Positions 36,966 through 46,836 of a stretch of 64,000 nucleotides of DNA are shown here, piece by piece (the first letter of the stretch is position 1; the number at the start of each line of letters is the position of its first letter). The translations under genes and the position numbers were made by a program. Origin of the DNA: Arcticibacter tournemirensis (GTDB lineage: Bacteria > Bacteroidota > Bacteroidia > Sphingobacteriales > Sphingobacteriaceae); contig NZ_VFPL01000001.1 in assembly GCF_006716645.1 (NCBI RefSeq), forward strand, positions 3,224,001-3,288,000, read 5' to 3'. The notes under the pieces were generated by a model. That model was not told the DNA's origin. It made no database searches and saw only the letters and a list, made by a program, of their open reading frames with translations.

Positions 36966-37166
36966 AGCAAAAGCCCAAACTAATCAATCAGATAATAACA
37001 CTTTTTTGTCACCTTTCTGGAGGTTTATCGTACAAAAGAGAAGAATGTAGAATTAAATATCAATCTACGCTCATTATAAAAGTGCTTTTAATGATAAATT
37101 TCCTCTGCTTACCTTTTCCGGATTAGAAAAAGTTTATTATTGTGTTATAACTCGAATTAGTCTTTT

Positions 37167-38045
37167 ATGGATTCAAAGGAAAGAATATCAATTGTAATTG
37201 TTTCTGACAACGCATTTATGGTTATGCTTGCTACTTTGATCAAAAGTATCGAGGTTAACCACAAATCCGATGAAATAATAGACTTCTACATCGTTGAAGA
37301 TCACGTAACAAAAACAAACCGGGAAAAGTTATTGGCGTCGGTAAGCTCTCCTTTTATCAATTTTACTTTTTATAAAATGAATGATATACTGCCGGTAGGA
37401 AGAGAGCAACTTGTTGACAAGTCGTCTTTCCCTCTTAATGTATATGTAAGATTTTTTGTTCCCGATTTTATTCCTCAGCATATCAGTAAGATATTATATT
37501 TAGACGCCGATATGGTTGTCAATGCCGATATATCCGAGTTATGGAACATTGATATTGGCCAATATGTTATAGGGGCTGCGATTGACAGGGCCAAAGTTGT
37601 AAGCAGCACCTGGGCTGGAATTCCGAACTATAAGGAGCTTGGCCTGCATGCCGATACGAAGTATTTTAATGCAGGACTGCAGATCATTAATGCGTTTAAG
37701 TGGCGTAGCGAAAATATTACAGAGAGGTTAATGAAGTGTAAGCTGGATAATGAAGCCTTCCTGAAGTTTAACGACCAGTATTGCCTGAACGTTGTTTTTG
37801 CTAACAACTGGTATGAATTAAGTTCGAAGTGGAACTGTTTTCCTGACTCCACCGAGCCTGATCCTAATCTGATCCATTTTATTGGAGATAAACCTATTTA
37901 TACCACATATACCTTTAATGAGGATTATAAAAACCGATTCTATTATTATCTTAGCATGACAAAATGGAGAGGATTCAAAGCTCTTAGTGGTAACAGGCTT
38001 AGAATTAATAAACTCATTAATAAGATCAGAAAAAAACTGGTTTAA
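37167..38045 (+). CDS. GT8-family glycosyltransferase (first of three paralogues)
   Basis: A 292-residue family 8 glycosyltransferase. The N-terminal nucleotide-sugar-binding part starts IVIVSDNAFMVMLATL; the metal-binding DxD is Asp113-Ala-Asp115 (LYLDADMVV); KYFNAGLQIINAFKW is the acceptor-side motif and HFIGDKP the C-terminal HxxGxxKP. GT8 enzymes are retaining transferases using UDP-glucose or UDP-galactose and often act on lipopolysaccharide core. A basic C-terminus (NKLINKIRKKLV) may bind the membrane. It is clearly related to the genes at 45940 and 46826. It starts the rightward block of four polysaccharide genes. Confidence 0.93.
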   Translation: MDSKERISIVIVSDNAFMVMLATLIKSIEVNHKSDEIIDFYIVEDHVTKTNREKLLASVSSPFINFTFYKMNDILPVGREQLVDKSSFPLNVYVRFFVPDFIPQHISKILYLDADMVVNADISELWNIDIGQYVIGAAIDRAKVVSSTWAGIPNYKELGLHADTKYFNAGLQIINAFKWRSENITERLMKCKLDNEAFLKFNDQYCLNVVFANNWYELSSKWNCFPDSTEPDPNLIHFIGDKPIYTTYTFNEDYKNRFYYYLSMTKWRGFKALSGNRLRINKLINKIRKKLV

Positions 38046-38054
38046 CTGTATACA

Positions 38055-39623
38055 ATGACCATTTCAAAAGAAAAATGGCCTAATGGTGTTATAATGAAGA
38101 TAAGTTTCATTATTTCGGCCTTAGCGTTTTTAATAATGATTGCTATCAGGCTTAAACTGACGTTTAGTATAAGTACAGATTTGGCAGGCGTAGAACAAAA
38201 TGTTATTTATAGTATTCAAACCTTCCTTGATACCGGTAAGTTGTATACCGATCCCGGACATCTTCCTTTTTCTATAACGCAATATACTCCTATATACCAT
38301 TACGTGTGTGCGTTTACAGCAAAGGCGTTTCATGTCGATCCTCTGTCAGATATACAACAGCTATATTTGATTGGCCGCACGTGGAATATAGTATTTAATG
38401 TTTTATCGGCTGTATCTGTATATCTGATTGCCAGGAGGTTCGGACTCCACTGGCCTCTTGCAGCAATTCTGGGCTTTCTCGCCTTTATTTCTGTTTTCCG
38501 GCAAGGATTCAGCGTTCGTCCCGACTCATTATACGACTGCTTTTCACTATGGTCGGTATACCTCCTGATTGTTTTCCTGGACGAAAGAAAACCGGCCAGA
38601 TCAAAGCTTGAATATTTGTTCATTTCCCTGGTGCTCTCTGTGTGCGCTATTTTTACGAAGCAGAGCGGAATACAGCTTCCCGTTATTTTTCTTACCTTCT
38701 TTTTATTTGTCAGGGAATGGAAGGCATTTGCATCTGCATCGGCGATTTACCTGATGGTTTTTTCCGCCTTCCTGCTTTTCTTTGTTATGCTCTATAAAGA
38801 TGCGTTTCTAAAAAATGTGATTGGCGGTCTTGATAATGGGATTAGTATCCATTGGTTTCAGAGCCGTGTTTGGGGAAATGGTTTTAAGATAAAAGTTATA
38901 CTCCCTGCTGCTGCGGCACTCTATATAGTAGTTGCCAAGCTATTGGTTTTTAAAGGAGATACCATCGAACGGTTTCTATGTTTCTGTATCTCGGGAATGT
39001 TTGTGTTCTCTGCAATCACTATATTGAAGGATGGTTCCAATATTCAGTATTTTTATGTGCCCGTTTGCCTGACGTTTGTGCTCATCGCTCATTATACCAA
39101 CTCACATATCAAACATTGGCGGCTATATCGTTTAGCTTTACCGGGACTGTCTTTTTTACTCATGATGCTATTAGCAGTCAATGTGAGGCATCATTTTCAG
39201 TGGCTCAGGGATATTGAATATGTTAAAAAAGCCCGGATCGGCGAGAAGGAGCGTGCAGCGAGAGCAGTTGCCGAATATTTTTACAAAGATCTTGGGATTG
39301 GCGCGAACGATTACATCTTTGCCGATTTGGCGATTGAGAGTGCCGACTTAAAAATTAATGGCAGAAGGGGCATTAATAATCTGTTATTCCGCAATTGTGT
39401 TGTACCGCAATTAGAGATGTTTGACGCTATTAAAAAAGCGAAGGTCCTTGGGTTTGAAAACTTTGATAAATGCCTGAAAGAAGGGCAGATAAAGTACATC
39501 ATTTCATCAAACCCTCCAAATAGTTTTCAGCTGACGGAGAATTTAATATTGCTGCGTGATCGAAACTATCTTTTATTGAAGCGAATAGGAGGTTATTCCA
39601 TTTATAAATATCGGGGCTCGTAA
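38055..39623 (+). CDS. Multi-pass membrane glycosyltransferase (GT-C type)
   Basis: A 522-residue protein with about ten hydrophobic segments and a first extracytoplasmic loop holding acidic residues (STDLAGVEQN), as in ArnT/PMT-like GT-C transferases that use polyprenyl-phosphate sugars. The C-terminal 130 residues are soluble. The start is 9 bases after the GT8 stop. The GT-C assignment is from layout and not from a firm family motif; a polysaccharide-modifying sugar transferase acting on the periplasmic side is the best guess. Confidence 0.7.
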   Translation: MTISKEKWPNGVIMKISFIISALAFLIMIAIRLKLTFSISTDLAGVEQNVIYSIQTFLDTGKLYTDPGHLPFSITQYTPIYHYVCAFTAKAFHVDPLSDIQQLYLIGRTWNIVFNVLSAVSVYLIARRFGLHWPLAAILGFLAFISVFRQGFSVRPDSLYDCFSLWSVYLLIVFLDERKPARSKLEYLFISLVLSVCAIFTKQSGIQLPVIFLTFFLFVREWKAFASASAIYLMVFSAFLLFFVMLYKDAFLKNVIGGLDNGISIHWFQSRVWGNGFKIKVILPAAAALYIVVAKLLVFKGDTIERFLCFCISGMFVFSAITILKDGSNIQYFYVPVCLTFVLIAHYTNSHIKHWRLYRLALPGLSFLLMMLLAVNVRHHFQWLRDIEYVKKARIGEKERAARAVAEYFYKDLGIGANDYIFADLAIESADLKINGRRGINNLLFRNCVVPQLEMFDAIKKAKVLGFENFDKCLKEGQIKYIISSNPPNSFQLTENLILLRDRNYLLLKRIGGYSIYKYRGS

Positions 39624-39684
39624 ACGATGTATTTGAGTATTTGCAGACCCGTTCAGTGTTAGAATAAAAATCATCATAAATATA

Positions 39685-40638
39685 ATGCCAGCTCAACCAG
39701 ATGTAGTAATCATAGCTCCCTGCTTCAATGAAAACAGAACCGTCGAGGTGTTTCTTGCTGATCTCGAGAAAGCGCTGGAATCGTTGGCGTATCGATTTAG
39801 GATCGTTATTATTGATGATGGCTCTACAGATGATACACTTGAGATACTGAAAAGCATAGAGTTAAAGGCAGACAATCTTGAACTTTCCATTCTTACATTG
39901 CAGTTCAATTCTGGTCACCAGGGTGCGATTTACCAGGGTTTATTGTACTGCAGCAACTTGCCTTGCGATAAATTTATTATTATGGACTCTGACGGCGAAG
40001 ATGACCCAACGGCAATAAAGGAGCTTGTTAAGATTAATGGCTTCGATATAGTCCATGTAATACGGGGAAAGAGAAACGAAAGCTTCTCTTTTAAGCTGGC
40101 GTATTATTTTTATAAGATCATATTTAGAGCGATAACCGGAAAGGTGTTAAACTTCGGTAACTATTGTATGATCAATAAAAAAATAGTTCTTAATTCATGT
40201 CATACTTCGTTTATCCATTTTGCTGCCCATCTTTCGAAGCAGAAGGCAAAAAGCAAGGGAATAGTTTATGACCGGAGAAAAAGGCTTGACGGGAAATCTA
40301 AAATGAGTTTCCAGGGTTTGGTTAATCATGCTTTTAAATCATTTATCGAATATGGAGAAGAGCTGTTAATGGTTTTCCTTAAGCTTTTTGTTGTCATCGG
40401 CATCTTTATGCTGATTATGGTGGGAGTGGTTCTTTATAAGAAGTTCATATCTATGGAGGCTGTGATTGGATGGGCAAGTACTATTTTATCTAGCTTATTT
40501 AATATGGCTCTAATCAGTCTTGGCTTCTTTATCCTGGGAATCCTGATGTTAAATGTAATATCAAGAGGGAAAAATATAAAAGAGGTAATTTACGAAGAGA
40601 TAGAAAAACAACCCTTTTTACAAGATAAGTACTCATGA
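39685..40638 (+). CDS. GT2 glycosyltransferase, DPM1/DPG-like, membrane-bound
   Basis: A 317-residue family 2 transferase. The GT-A domain has VVIIAPCFNENRTV, IDDGSTDDT and the DxD-like MDSDGEDDP; two membrane helices follow (about residues 228-255 and 270-297). This is the layout of enzymes that load a sugar on polyprenyl phosphate, which would supply the membrane-embedded GT-C transferase encoded just upstream. It overlaps the next gene by four bases (ATGA). Confidence 0.9.
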   Translation: MPAQPDVVIIAPCFNENRTVEVFLADLEKALESLAYRFRIVIIDDGSTDDTLEILKSIELKADNLELSILTLQFNSGHQGAIYQGLLYCSNLPCDKFIIMDSDGEDDPTAIKELVKINGFDIVHVIRGKRNESFSFKLAYYFYKIIFRAITGKVLNFGNYCMINKKIVLNSCHTSFIHFAAHLSKQKAKSKGIVYDRRKRLDGKSKMSFQGLVNHAFKSFIEYGEELLMVFLKLFVVIGIFMLIMVGVVLYKKFISMEAVIGWASTILSSLFNMALISLGFFILGILMLNVISRGKNIKEVIYEEIEKQPFLQDKYS

Positions 40639-41651
40639 TGAACAATGTAGTCCTGCTGTGTTATGGAAAAGAGATTGAATATAGAAGAGCAATTTTTGCC
40701 ATTCTTAGTTTTGCCGGCTGGTATAGTGGGGATATTAGGGGAATCAGGTTCGTAATTTACACCGATGATCCATCTTATTTTGAGCCTTATCTTCAGGGAC
40801 TCGTAACCGAATATGTTTTCCTCACAGACAGTATGCTTCACGACATGGTGGCCAACACCGGCTATATTCACAGGAGAAAGATCTGTATCATTAAAGACGT
40901 ATTCGTGCGGCGCCAGGGAACGCCGGTTCTGTTTCTTGACTCGGATACTTTTGCTATATCCGACCCTCAGCCCTTATTAGACAGCCTCAATAGAGGAGAA
41001 TGCTTCATGCACGTAAGGGAATATCGTTTTGCTGATGCTCCCGACATTTACAGGAAGTATATGCGCAATAAACTGGAGAATGCAGAACAATATCCGGAAG
41101 CGTTTTTAAAACTTATCGAAAGCCAGTCGTTTCTTTTAAACGGAAACTTGCTCAAGTTTGAGAACTCAATGTATTGCTGGAACTCAGGGGTACTGGGCCT
41201 TAGCAGCGAGACCGGGTCGCTTATGAATGATATATTGAATCTTACAGATCAGTTTTATTCGGCAAGCAGGTGGTTCATCAGTGAACAACTCGCTTTTTCG
41301 CTGGCATTACCTTCTATATCAAAATCACCATTATTTCCTGTTGAACCGTTTATCAACCATTATCACCAGGTTAAGGAGAAAGTCGACATGCTCACAGCAC
41401 GTTTTTTTGATAGAACGTTCAGCAAGCTGGATTTGCAAAAGAAGCTATCGTTGATAAAGACATTTTCTCTCAGCCTCAATAAAATCACGATATATGATTA
41501 TTGTGCAATGATCTCCTACTATTCGCTAAAAAAAGGATCTGTTGGAAAAGGCTTGCGTTATGGAGTAAAGGCACTGCTGAATATTCCTTTTAACCCACTA
41601 TTTTTCAGCTATCTAAAGCCTGGAAACAAGGTGATAAAGCAGATCAGATAG
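40635..41651 (+). CDS. Glycosyltransferase, GT8-like fold
   Basis: A 338-residue protein with a nucleotide-sugar transferase N-terminus: RFVIYTDDPSYF, IHRRKICIIKDVF and a DxD in LFLDSDTFAI near residue 101, and later MYCWNSGVLGL, which matches the GT8 FN(A/S)G position. The C-terminal third is helical. It diverges from the three clear GT8 paralogues of this locus. It overlaps the upstream GT2 gene and ends directly against the convergent GT4 gene with no gap. Confidence 0.8.
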   Translation: MMNNVVLLCYGKEIEYRRAIFAILSFAGWYSGDIRGIRFVIYTDDPSYFEPYLQGLVTEYVFLTDSMLHDMVANTGYIHRRKICIIKDVFVRRQGTPVLFLDSDTFAISDPQPLLDSLNRGECFMHVREYRFADAPDIYRKYMRNKLENAEQYPEAFLKLIESQSFLLNGNLLKFENSMYCWNSGVLGLSSETGSLMNDILNLTDQFYSASRWFISEQLAFSLALPSISKSPLFPVEPFINHYHQVKEKVDMLTARFFDRTFSKLDLQKKLSLIKTFSLSLNKITIYDYCAMISYYSLKKGSVGKGLRYGVKALLNIPFNPLFFSYLKPGNKVIKQIR

Positions 41652-42716
41652 TTAAAGAAACTGTTCATAAAAAGCAATCGTTTCACTTGCCACATGATCC
41701 GGATCGAACGAGGATAGATCTGGCTGCATTACGATGTCCGATTCAGCTTCAACCTCTACAACACTCTTAAGCAACTGTCCCGAATCTAATTTACCTGAAA
41801 ATAGTTTAATATATTGAGGACCGGCTACCTCCCTTAATTCGGGGAAAATGCCCAGCGCCGGAGCAAGAGTAGGCTTGTTAAAGCTCAAGTTTAAAAAGAC
41901 TGAGCCTGAATTAAATATATTTGAATAAGGTGTTACAACCAGATCTGACGCATTAAGATAGACTTGTAGTTCTGAATCGGGAAGAAATTTTTCATTTAAC
42001 TGAAACTCGTCAAGGCCTTCAGCTTCTTTAAAAAGCTGGTCTCTTACCTCCGGATGTACGCCCCCGGCAATTAAAAGATATTTATTTTCCAGATCTAGCT
42101 CCTTAAACGCCCTTATAAGTCCCGTCACGTTCTTATAGGTTCGTATCTGGCCAATAAAAAGGATTACAAATTTACCAGCAGGTACCGAAAGTTGTTTGCG
42201 GGCTGCTTCCATCGAGGTTTCATTGGGATAGTAGCCGCGGTAATGGGGGTGGGGAATATAACAGAATTTCTGTCTGCCGGCACTCGCTGCTTTTTCTTTA
42301 ATGATTTTTAACCCATCTCTATTCAGGCTGATAAATCCATCCGCTTTCTTGTAGAGAAATGAATACATCTTCTTCTGAAGGGCTGCATTTTTACTTTCAT
42401 GTGCCTCGAGATTATGAACCGTCCAGATCACCTTCTTATTGAAAAGCTTTATTGTATTGATAAACAACCGAAACAATATCAGGCGTAGGCTTGCCTTGAA
42501 ATGGTTTGAATAGGATAAAATGCTACTAGGCCAATGAATATGAAGTATCTTATAGTTTTGAAATAGCAATGCCCTTAAAACGAATCTCGGAGTAAACATA
42601 AATTCGTGTACTTTATATCCTTTTTTCTCTATATTGCTGTAAAGAATATAATTATAAGGGTTGCCTTCACGTGTGGCATAGGCCGGCCACGCTAATATTC
42701 CTGCCGGTTTGTTCAT
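41652..42716 (-). CDS. GT4-family glycosyltransferase
   Basis: A 354-residue GT-B enzyme. The C-terminal nucleotide-sugar half has FVILFIGQIRTYKNVTGLI and the family's late Glu region (ASDLVVTPYSNIFNSGSVF). The N-terminal half includes TVHNLEAHE. GT4 enzymes are retaining transferases on the cytoplasmic face. The start codon overlaps the stop of the upstream gene by one base (TAATG), so the two are coupled. Confidence 0.9.
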   Translation of the reverse strand: MNKPAGILAWPAYATREGNPYNYILYSNIEKKGYKVHEFMFTPRFVLRALLFQNYKILHIHWPSSILSYSNHFKASLRLILFRLFINTIKLFNKKVIWTVHNLEAHESKNAALQKKMYSFLYKKADGFISLNRDGLKIIKEKAASAGRQKFCYIPHPHYRGYYPNETSMEAARKQLSVPAGKFVILFIGQIRTYKNVTGLIRAFKELDLENKYLLIAGGVHPEVRDQLFKEAEGLDEFQLNEKFLPDSELQVYLNASDLVVTPYSNIFNSGSVFLNLSFNKPTLAPALGIFPELREVAGPQYIKLFSGKLDSGQLLKSVVEVEAESDIVMQPDLSSFDPDHVASETIAFYEQFL

Positions 42717-43498
42717 TAGAGTGTATCAGCGTTTGAGACGGTATTAAAAACCGGATAATTTGCTTTGAAAAATGGAAGAAGATCAGCCAGCCTCTGAGAT
42801 ACAGGCGCTGTTAGTTTCTTCCTGTTTATGTATGCAGAGATCTTTCGCATTACTTTCCCCGCTAAAATATAACCTTTTTTTATAAAACCAGCAGGCTGAG
42901 GTACCGGCGCGAGATTTTCATTATACCACTTTCTGAGCTCACCTCCGCTGTAATGTTGTATATAGCTTTCAGTATTTAAAACCGAATTGTTATTCCATTG
43001 AAGATGCTCCAGTTTATAAAGAGACGGATTTCCCTTACTGAAGTGAATGATATGGCCGTTCTCGTATGGCGCCTTGTCTTCGGAGGGAACTTCAGCATCC
43101 GCATTTCTGATCACCGTTTCTAAAAATTCTATACTTGCAGCGGTGTTTCGCAAAAAGATTACCCCTGCATTTACCCGTCCAGAAATGCCTGGGGCCATAA
43201 AGATCGACCGGGAAGGGTCGAGTGTGTTAAAACAAGTATCAAAAGGCGGCATGTTATCACTAAATCGACAGTCGGCATCAATAAACGCCACCCATTCGTA
43301 GTCACCCCTGAGGGCTTGAAGCATCAGCGGCACTTTCAGCCAAGAAGCTTCAGACCCCTGTAGTCTCCTCGGCGCGCGGTCTACTAACAGGTATTCATAG
43401 CCGTATTTTTGACAGTAGGACCGATGTGTGTCTATACAACTTTTGAAGTGTTTATGATAACCTCCCACGGCTATAGAAAAGACGAGAACTTTACTCAT
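42716..43498 (-). CDS. Glycosyltransferase (GT34/galactosyl-transferase-like)
   Basis: A 260-residue protein with FSIAVGGYHKHFKSC at the N-terminus, a metal-binding DxD in AFIDADCRF near residue 75, and GRVNAGVIFLRN, which matches the position of the acceptor motif in GT34-like and GT8-like enzymes. There is no membrane segment. It lies in the leftward block between the flippase and a GT4 transferase. The family assignment within GT-A enzymes is tentative. Confidence 0.75.
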   Translation of the reverse strand: MSKVLVFSIAVGGYHKHFKSCIDTHRSYCQKYGYEYLLVDRAPRRLQGSEASWLKVPLMLQALRGDYEWVAFIDADCRFSDNMPPFDTCFNTLDPSRSIFMAPGISGRVNAGVIFLRNTAASIEFLETVIRNADAEVPSEDKAPYENGHIIHFSKGNPSLYKLEHLQWNNNSVLNTESYIQHYSGGELRKWYNENLAPVPQPAGFIKKGYILAGKVMRKISAYINRKKLTAPVSQRLADLLPFFKANYPVFNTVSNADTL

Positions 43499-43511
43499 AA
43501 TGTGATTTATG

Positions 43512-44972
43512 TTACTTCCTTTTAAAGATCTTACTTTGAATTAGTGCAGTTGCAGTTTCCCGATATGAGGCAGGGACTACAAAATAGCATACTGCAGTGT
43601 AGCTAATCAGTCCCATTACGATAAGTGTGCTGACCCTGAAGTAAATATTCATATTCCTCATTAACAAAGCGAGAGTTATTAGCACCAAAGCCATTATGGC
43701 GCTTGAAAACAAGGAAGGAAACAGCGCTTTAAGATAGCCCTTCCACGAGACGCCGATTAGCCTGATTGCATACCAAACAGAAAGCGGGTATAATCCTATA
43801 GCTCTGACGGTAAATGCAACAGCGGTATAAATCAGGCCATATCTTGTAAAAAGAAAAAAGAATACGAAGTCGGTTGCTGCATAAATTATTCTGAGTTTAG
43901 CTTGCCATTGCGGTTTATTTCTAACCAGCATAATGTTTTGATTGTACTGGCCTATAGAAGGCAGAAAACCGACAATAGTAACAAGCTGCATAATTATTAC
44001 GGCATCCAGCCATTTTGGCCCCAGCATCAGCAGTGTGATATCTTTCGAAAGGATGGCTAACCCCGTAAAAATAGGAGCGGTTATCAGAGCGGTAACTGCT
44101 GTTGAGCTAAGATAGGTGCTGCGCAAGCTTTCGTCATCATCCTGCAGCTTAGAGAATGCTGGAAGTGATACCCTTACCAGGGATGTGGTCAAAACAGAAT
44201 TAAGGGTGTTGGGTATCCGCTTGGCAGTAGTATATATTCCTGTGGCCGCGGCCCCCAGATAATAGGTGATAAAAGCGATGTCGCTGTTCTGGTTAATCAT
44301 ATTGGTAATGCTGGTTAACGCCACATGCTTGCTGTAGGATACCATTTCATAGAATGAACCTTTTGAAAACTCAGCCTTCGGCCGCCACGGCGTAATAAAC
44401 CATAGAAGTATGAGCTCTGTAAAGGAGGCAATTACCTGCTGTCCTACTACGCTGTATACGCCGTATCCTTTCAGCGCCATCGCTATTCCTGCAATACCTC
44501 CCATTGCAGTCGACGCTGTTGATCGAATGGTAAGCGATCTGAAATTGAACCTGTGAGTAAGCCACACCTCATGTATTCGTGTAAGTCCACTAGTAAGGAT
44601 AATGATACTCATTGCTCTCACAACTTCAGCCAGGCCCTTCGTACCGCTCAGCTGTTCGATCAGACCCGCCGATATAAACAGCAATCCGAACGCTGGAATG
44701 GAGAGACCTATGCAACTCCAGAATGCAGTATTGTATTCAAGGTTTGAAGGATCCGCCTTTCGCAGTATAGCCGTGGCAATACTGTCGTACGTCACCACTC
44801 TGAATATTTGGACTATTAATATAGACACGGACAGAAGACCGAAGATCTCAGGCTCAAGCAGTCTCGCAAGGACTATAAAAATACCAAAAGTCATTAATTG
44901 CCTGATAAAATTATCCGCTAATGACCAGACGGTCCCTTTATACATTTCCTTCCTGAAATTCTTATCTTTCAT
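43512..44972 (-). CDS. Oligosaccharide flippase (Wzx-like, MOP superfamily)
   Basis: A 486-residue membrane protein with about fourteen hydrophobic segments and the polysaccharide-exporter N-terminus (KGTVWSLADNFIRQ, then GIFIVLARLLEPEIFGLLSV). Proteins of this type flip lipid-linked repeat units across the inner membrane before polymerisation. It lies 5 bases downstream of the pyruvyl transferase and 13 bases upstream of the next transferase, so it is in the same operon. Confidence 0.9.
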   Translation of the reverse strand: MKDKNFRKEMYKGTVWSLADNFIRQLMTFGIFIVLARLLEPEIFGLLSVSILIVQIFRVVTYDSIATAILRKADPSNLEYNTAFWSCIGLSIPAFGLLFISAGLIEQLSGTKGLAEVVRAMSIIILTSGLTRIHEVWLTHRFNFRSLTIRSTASTAMGGIAGIAMALKGYGVYSVVGQQVIASFTELILLWFITPWRPKAEFSKGSFYEMVSYSKHVALTSITNMINQNSDIAFITYYLGAAATGIYTTAKRIPNTLNSVLTTSLVRVSLPAFSKLQDDDESLRSTYLSSTAVTALITAPIFTGLAILSKDITLLMLGPKWLDAVIIMQLVTIVGFLPSIGQYNQNIMLVRNKPQWQAKLRIIYAATDFVFFFLFTRYGLIYTAVAFTVRAIGLYPLSVWYAIRLIGVSWKGYLKALFPSLFSSAIMALVLITLALLMRNMNIYFRVSTLIVMGLISYTAVCYFVVPASYRETATALIQSKIFKRK

Positions 44973-44977
44973 GTATG

Positions 44978-45796
44978 TTAATCCCAGAGATCAGTTGGAA
45001 AAGCGTTTAACAATTTTTGACTGTCAAAGAGGGGAGCCTTCATTCCTCCCATTTTTAAAGCTTCAGCAAGACTCGTTGCTGGTTCTATTTCGTCTCTTCC
45101 GGTTCCCATCATGTAGTCATTGTATTTAAAAAGATTTTCAGTTTCTGACAAACGCAAATAACGGGCTGGAATACCATAAGCTTCGGCAATTATTAAACCA
45201 TGGAGTGAACTCGCAATTACAAAATCGGCTTCTAATATATCTGATATACAGCGGTTCCAGCTGCTCAGGGGCGAAACAATATTTTCGGCATTTGAATTTT
45301 GTACGATACTCATGTCATGGAGGTTCGGCACCACTACATAATCCTTCTTACTTGTACGCTTAAACCTGCCGGGAAAAAGTGAGGGGATAAGAAGGGCTGG
45401 GTCGCCGTAGACAGCCGGTGCTTCTATTCCCCGTTCAAGTAAGAAATTGCGGGTTAAAGGGCCCCTAACAGCTCTCACGTCCAACTGATAGTAAGTATGT
45501 TCACTGAGGTCGACCTTTCCGTTTACGCCTGTTCCCCAGATCACGTCGTTATCTTTGGCGAAATGCAGAACAGAACCAAGAGCAAGTAAACGCCTGCTTT
45601 GCTTCACTTCCTCCTCAAGCATGTAGTTGTGATCTGCAAGTACCTTATTCACAATGATTTTTGATAAATGATCTCCGAAATTCAATCCGCCGCTGGGAGG
45701 CGACCAGAAATAAAGATCGATATGATTATAGGTCATATACTCCCGGTCTTTTCGTTCCGGCCTGATTCTATTGAAAACCTTATGTAATAAGCTCAT
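44978..45796 (-). CDS. Polysaccharide pyruvyl transferase family protein
   Basis: A 272-residue protein with the family's two marks: NFGDHLSKIIV near the N-terminus (the GD motif) and ASSLHGLIIAEAYGIPARY late in the protein. VRGPLTRNFL is also typical. The family adds pyruvate ketals from phosphoenolpyruvate to sugar residues, adding negative charge to the polymer, though some members transfer sugars. It is the first gene of the leftward block that begins at 45796. Confidence 0.9.
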   Translation of the reverse strand: MSLLHKVFNRIRPERKDREYMTYNHIDLYFWSPPSGGLNFGDHLSKIIVNKVLADHNYMLEEEVKQSRRLLALGSVLHFAKDNDVIWGTGVNGKVDLSEHTYYQLDVRAVRGPLTRNFLLERGIEAPAVYGDPALLIPSLFPGRFKRTSKKDYVVVPNLHDMSIVQNSNAENIVSPLSSWNRCISDILEADFVIASSLHGLIIAEAYGIPARYLRLSETENLFKYNDYMMGTGRDEIEPATSLAEALKMGGMKAPLFDSQKLLNAFPTDLWD

Positions 45797-45939
45797 TCAG
45801 TGTGTAACAATATTTAGTACCTTTATCTGTTTAAAAAACTAATGCAATGATACATGTTGTTTGTAAATTCAGCGCGTAGAATGCAATTTAATTCATTATA
45901 CTGTAGTGATTAAATAATTGTTACTAATAATATTAAAGA

Positions 45940-46836
45940 GTGAATCAAAAGGATGATCCGATAGTCATCGTCACCGTATGTGATAATCATTTTGCTGTTT
46001 TGCTGGCTGCCTTAGTCAAGTCAATAGAGATGAATCATTTGTCGGCTGAATGCATTGAATTATATATTATTGAGGATTCGCTTGCCAGTTCAACCAAATC
46101 AAAACTCCTGGCCTCTGTCAATCAGCAAATGTTCAGGATTAAGTGGTTGGCAATGAAAGAAGTAATTCCTTTAAAAAGTGATTTACCTTTAGATGGTTCT
46201 TCTTTTCCGCTGAACGTATATGTTCGCCTGTTTATTCCCTATTTTATTCCAGCAGACACAAAAAAAGTGCTTTATCTTGACGTGGATATGATTGTAAAAA
46301 AGGACATATCCGCTTTGTGGCATACGGAAATGGGCGAATATGTTATTGCCGCCGTTGCCGACCGGTCTGGTAAGGTGAGCAGCCCATGGGGAGGGATTTC
46401 AAACTATAAGAAGTTAGGTATTGATCCTGACAGTAAATACTTTAATTCGGGACTATTGCTTATAAATCCGATAAAATGGAGGGAGCAGCATATCACCAGT
46501 GAGGTCATTAACTGCGTTAACAGTAATAGAAGATATGCGAATTTTCCAGACCAGTATGGTTTAAATGTTGTATTTGCTAATAACTGGTTAGAACTGGACA
46601 GCAGGTGGAATAATTATTCGGCCTTGAATGAGTCTGATCCTTTTATCATTCACTTTATTGATATTAAGCCGATCTACAACTCATACAACCTCAACGAAGA
46701 GTATAAAGACCAGTTTTTTTATTATCTGCAGTTTACAGCCTGGAAAGATTTTAAACCCATAAAGCAGTATCATCGCATTATAAGAAAAATCTATAACAGG
46801 CTCACTAAGCGTGTGCTTCAGATTTTCAGGCGTTGA
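45940..46836 (+). CDS. GT8-family glycosyltransferase (second paralogue)
   Basis: A 298-residue GT8 enzyme: IVTVCDNHFAVLLAALVKSI, DxD at Asp114-Val-Asp116 (LYLDVDMIV), KYFNSGLLLINPIKW, and HFIDIKP where GT8 enzymes have HxxGxxKP. It shares SSFPLNVYVR and much else with the 37167 paralogue. The start is GTG because an in-frame TAA lies two codons upstream. It stands alone on the plus strand and its end overlaps the third paralogue by 11 bases, tail to tail. Confidence 0.92.
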   Translation: MNQKDDPIVIVTVCDNHFAVLLAALVKSIEMNHLSAECIELYIIEDSLASSTKSKLLASVNQQMFRIKWLAMKEVIPLKSDLPLDGSSFPLNVYVRLFIPYFIPADTKKVLYLDVDMIVKKDISALWHTEMGEYVIAAVADRSGKVSSPWGGISNYKKLGIDPDSKYFNSGLLLINPIKWREQHITSEVINCVNSNRRYANFPDQYGLNVVFANNWLELDSRWNNYSALNESDPFIIHFIDIKPIYNSYNLNEEYKDQFFYYLQFTAWKDFKPIKQYHRIIRKIYNRLTKRVLQIFRR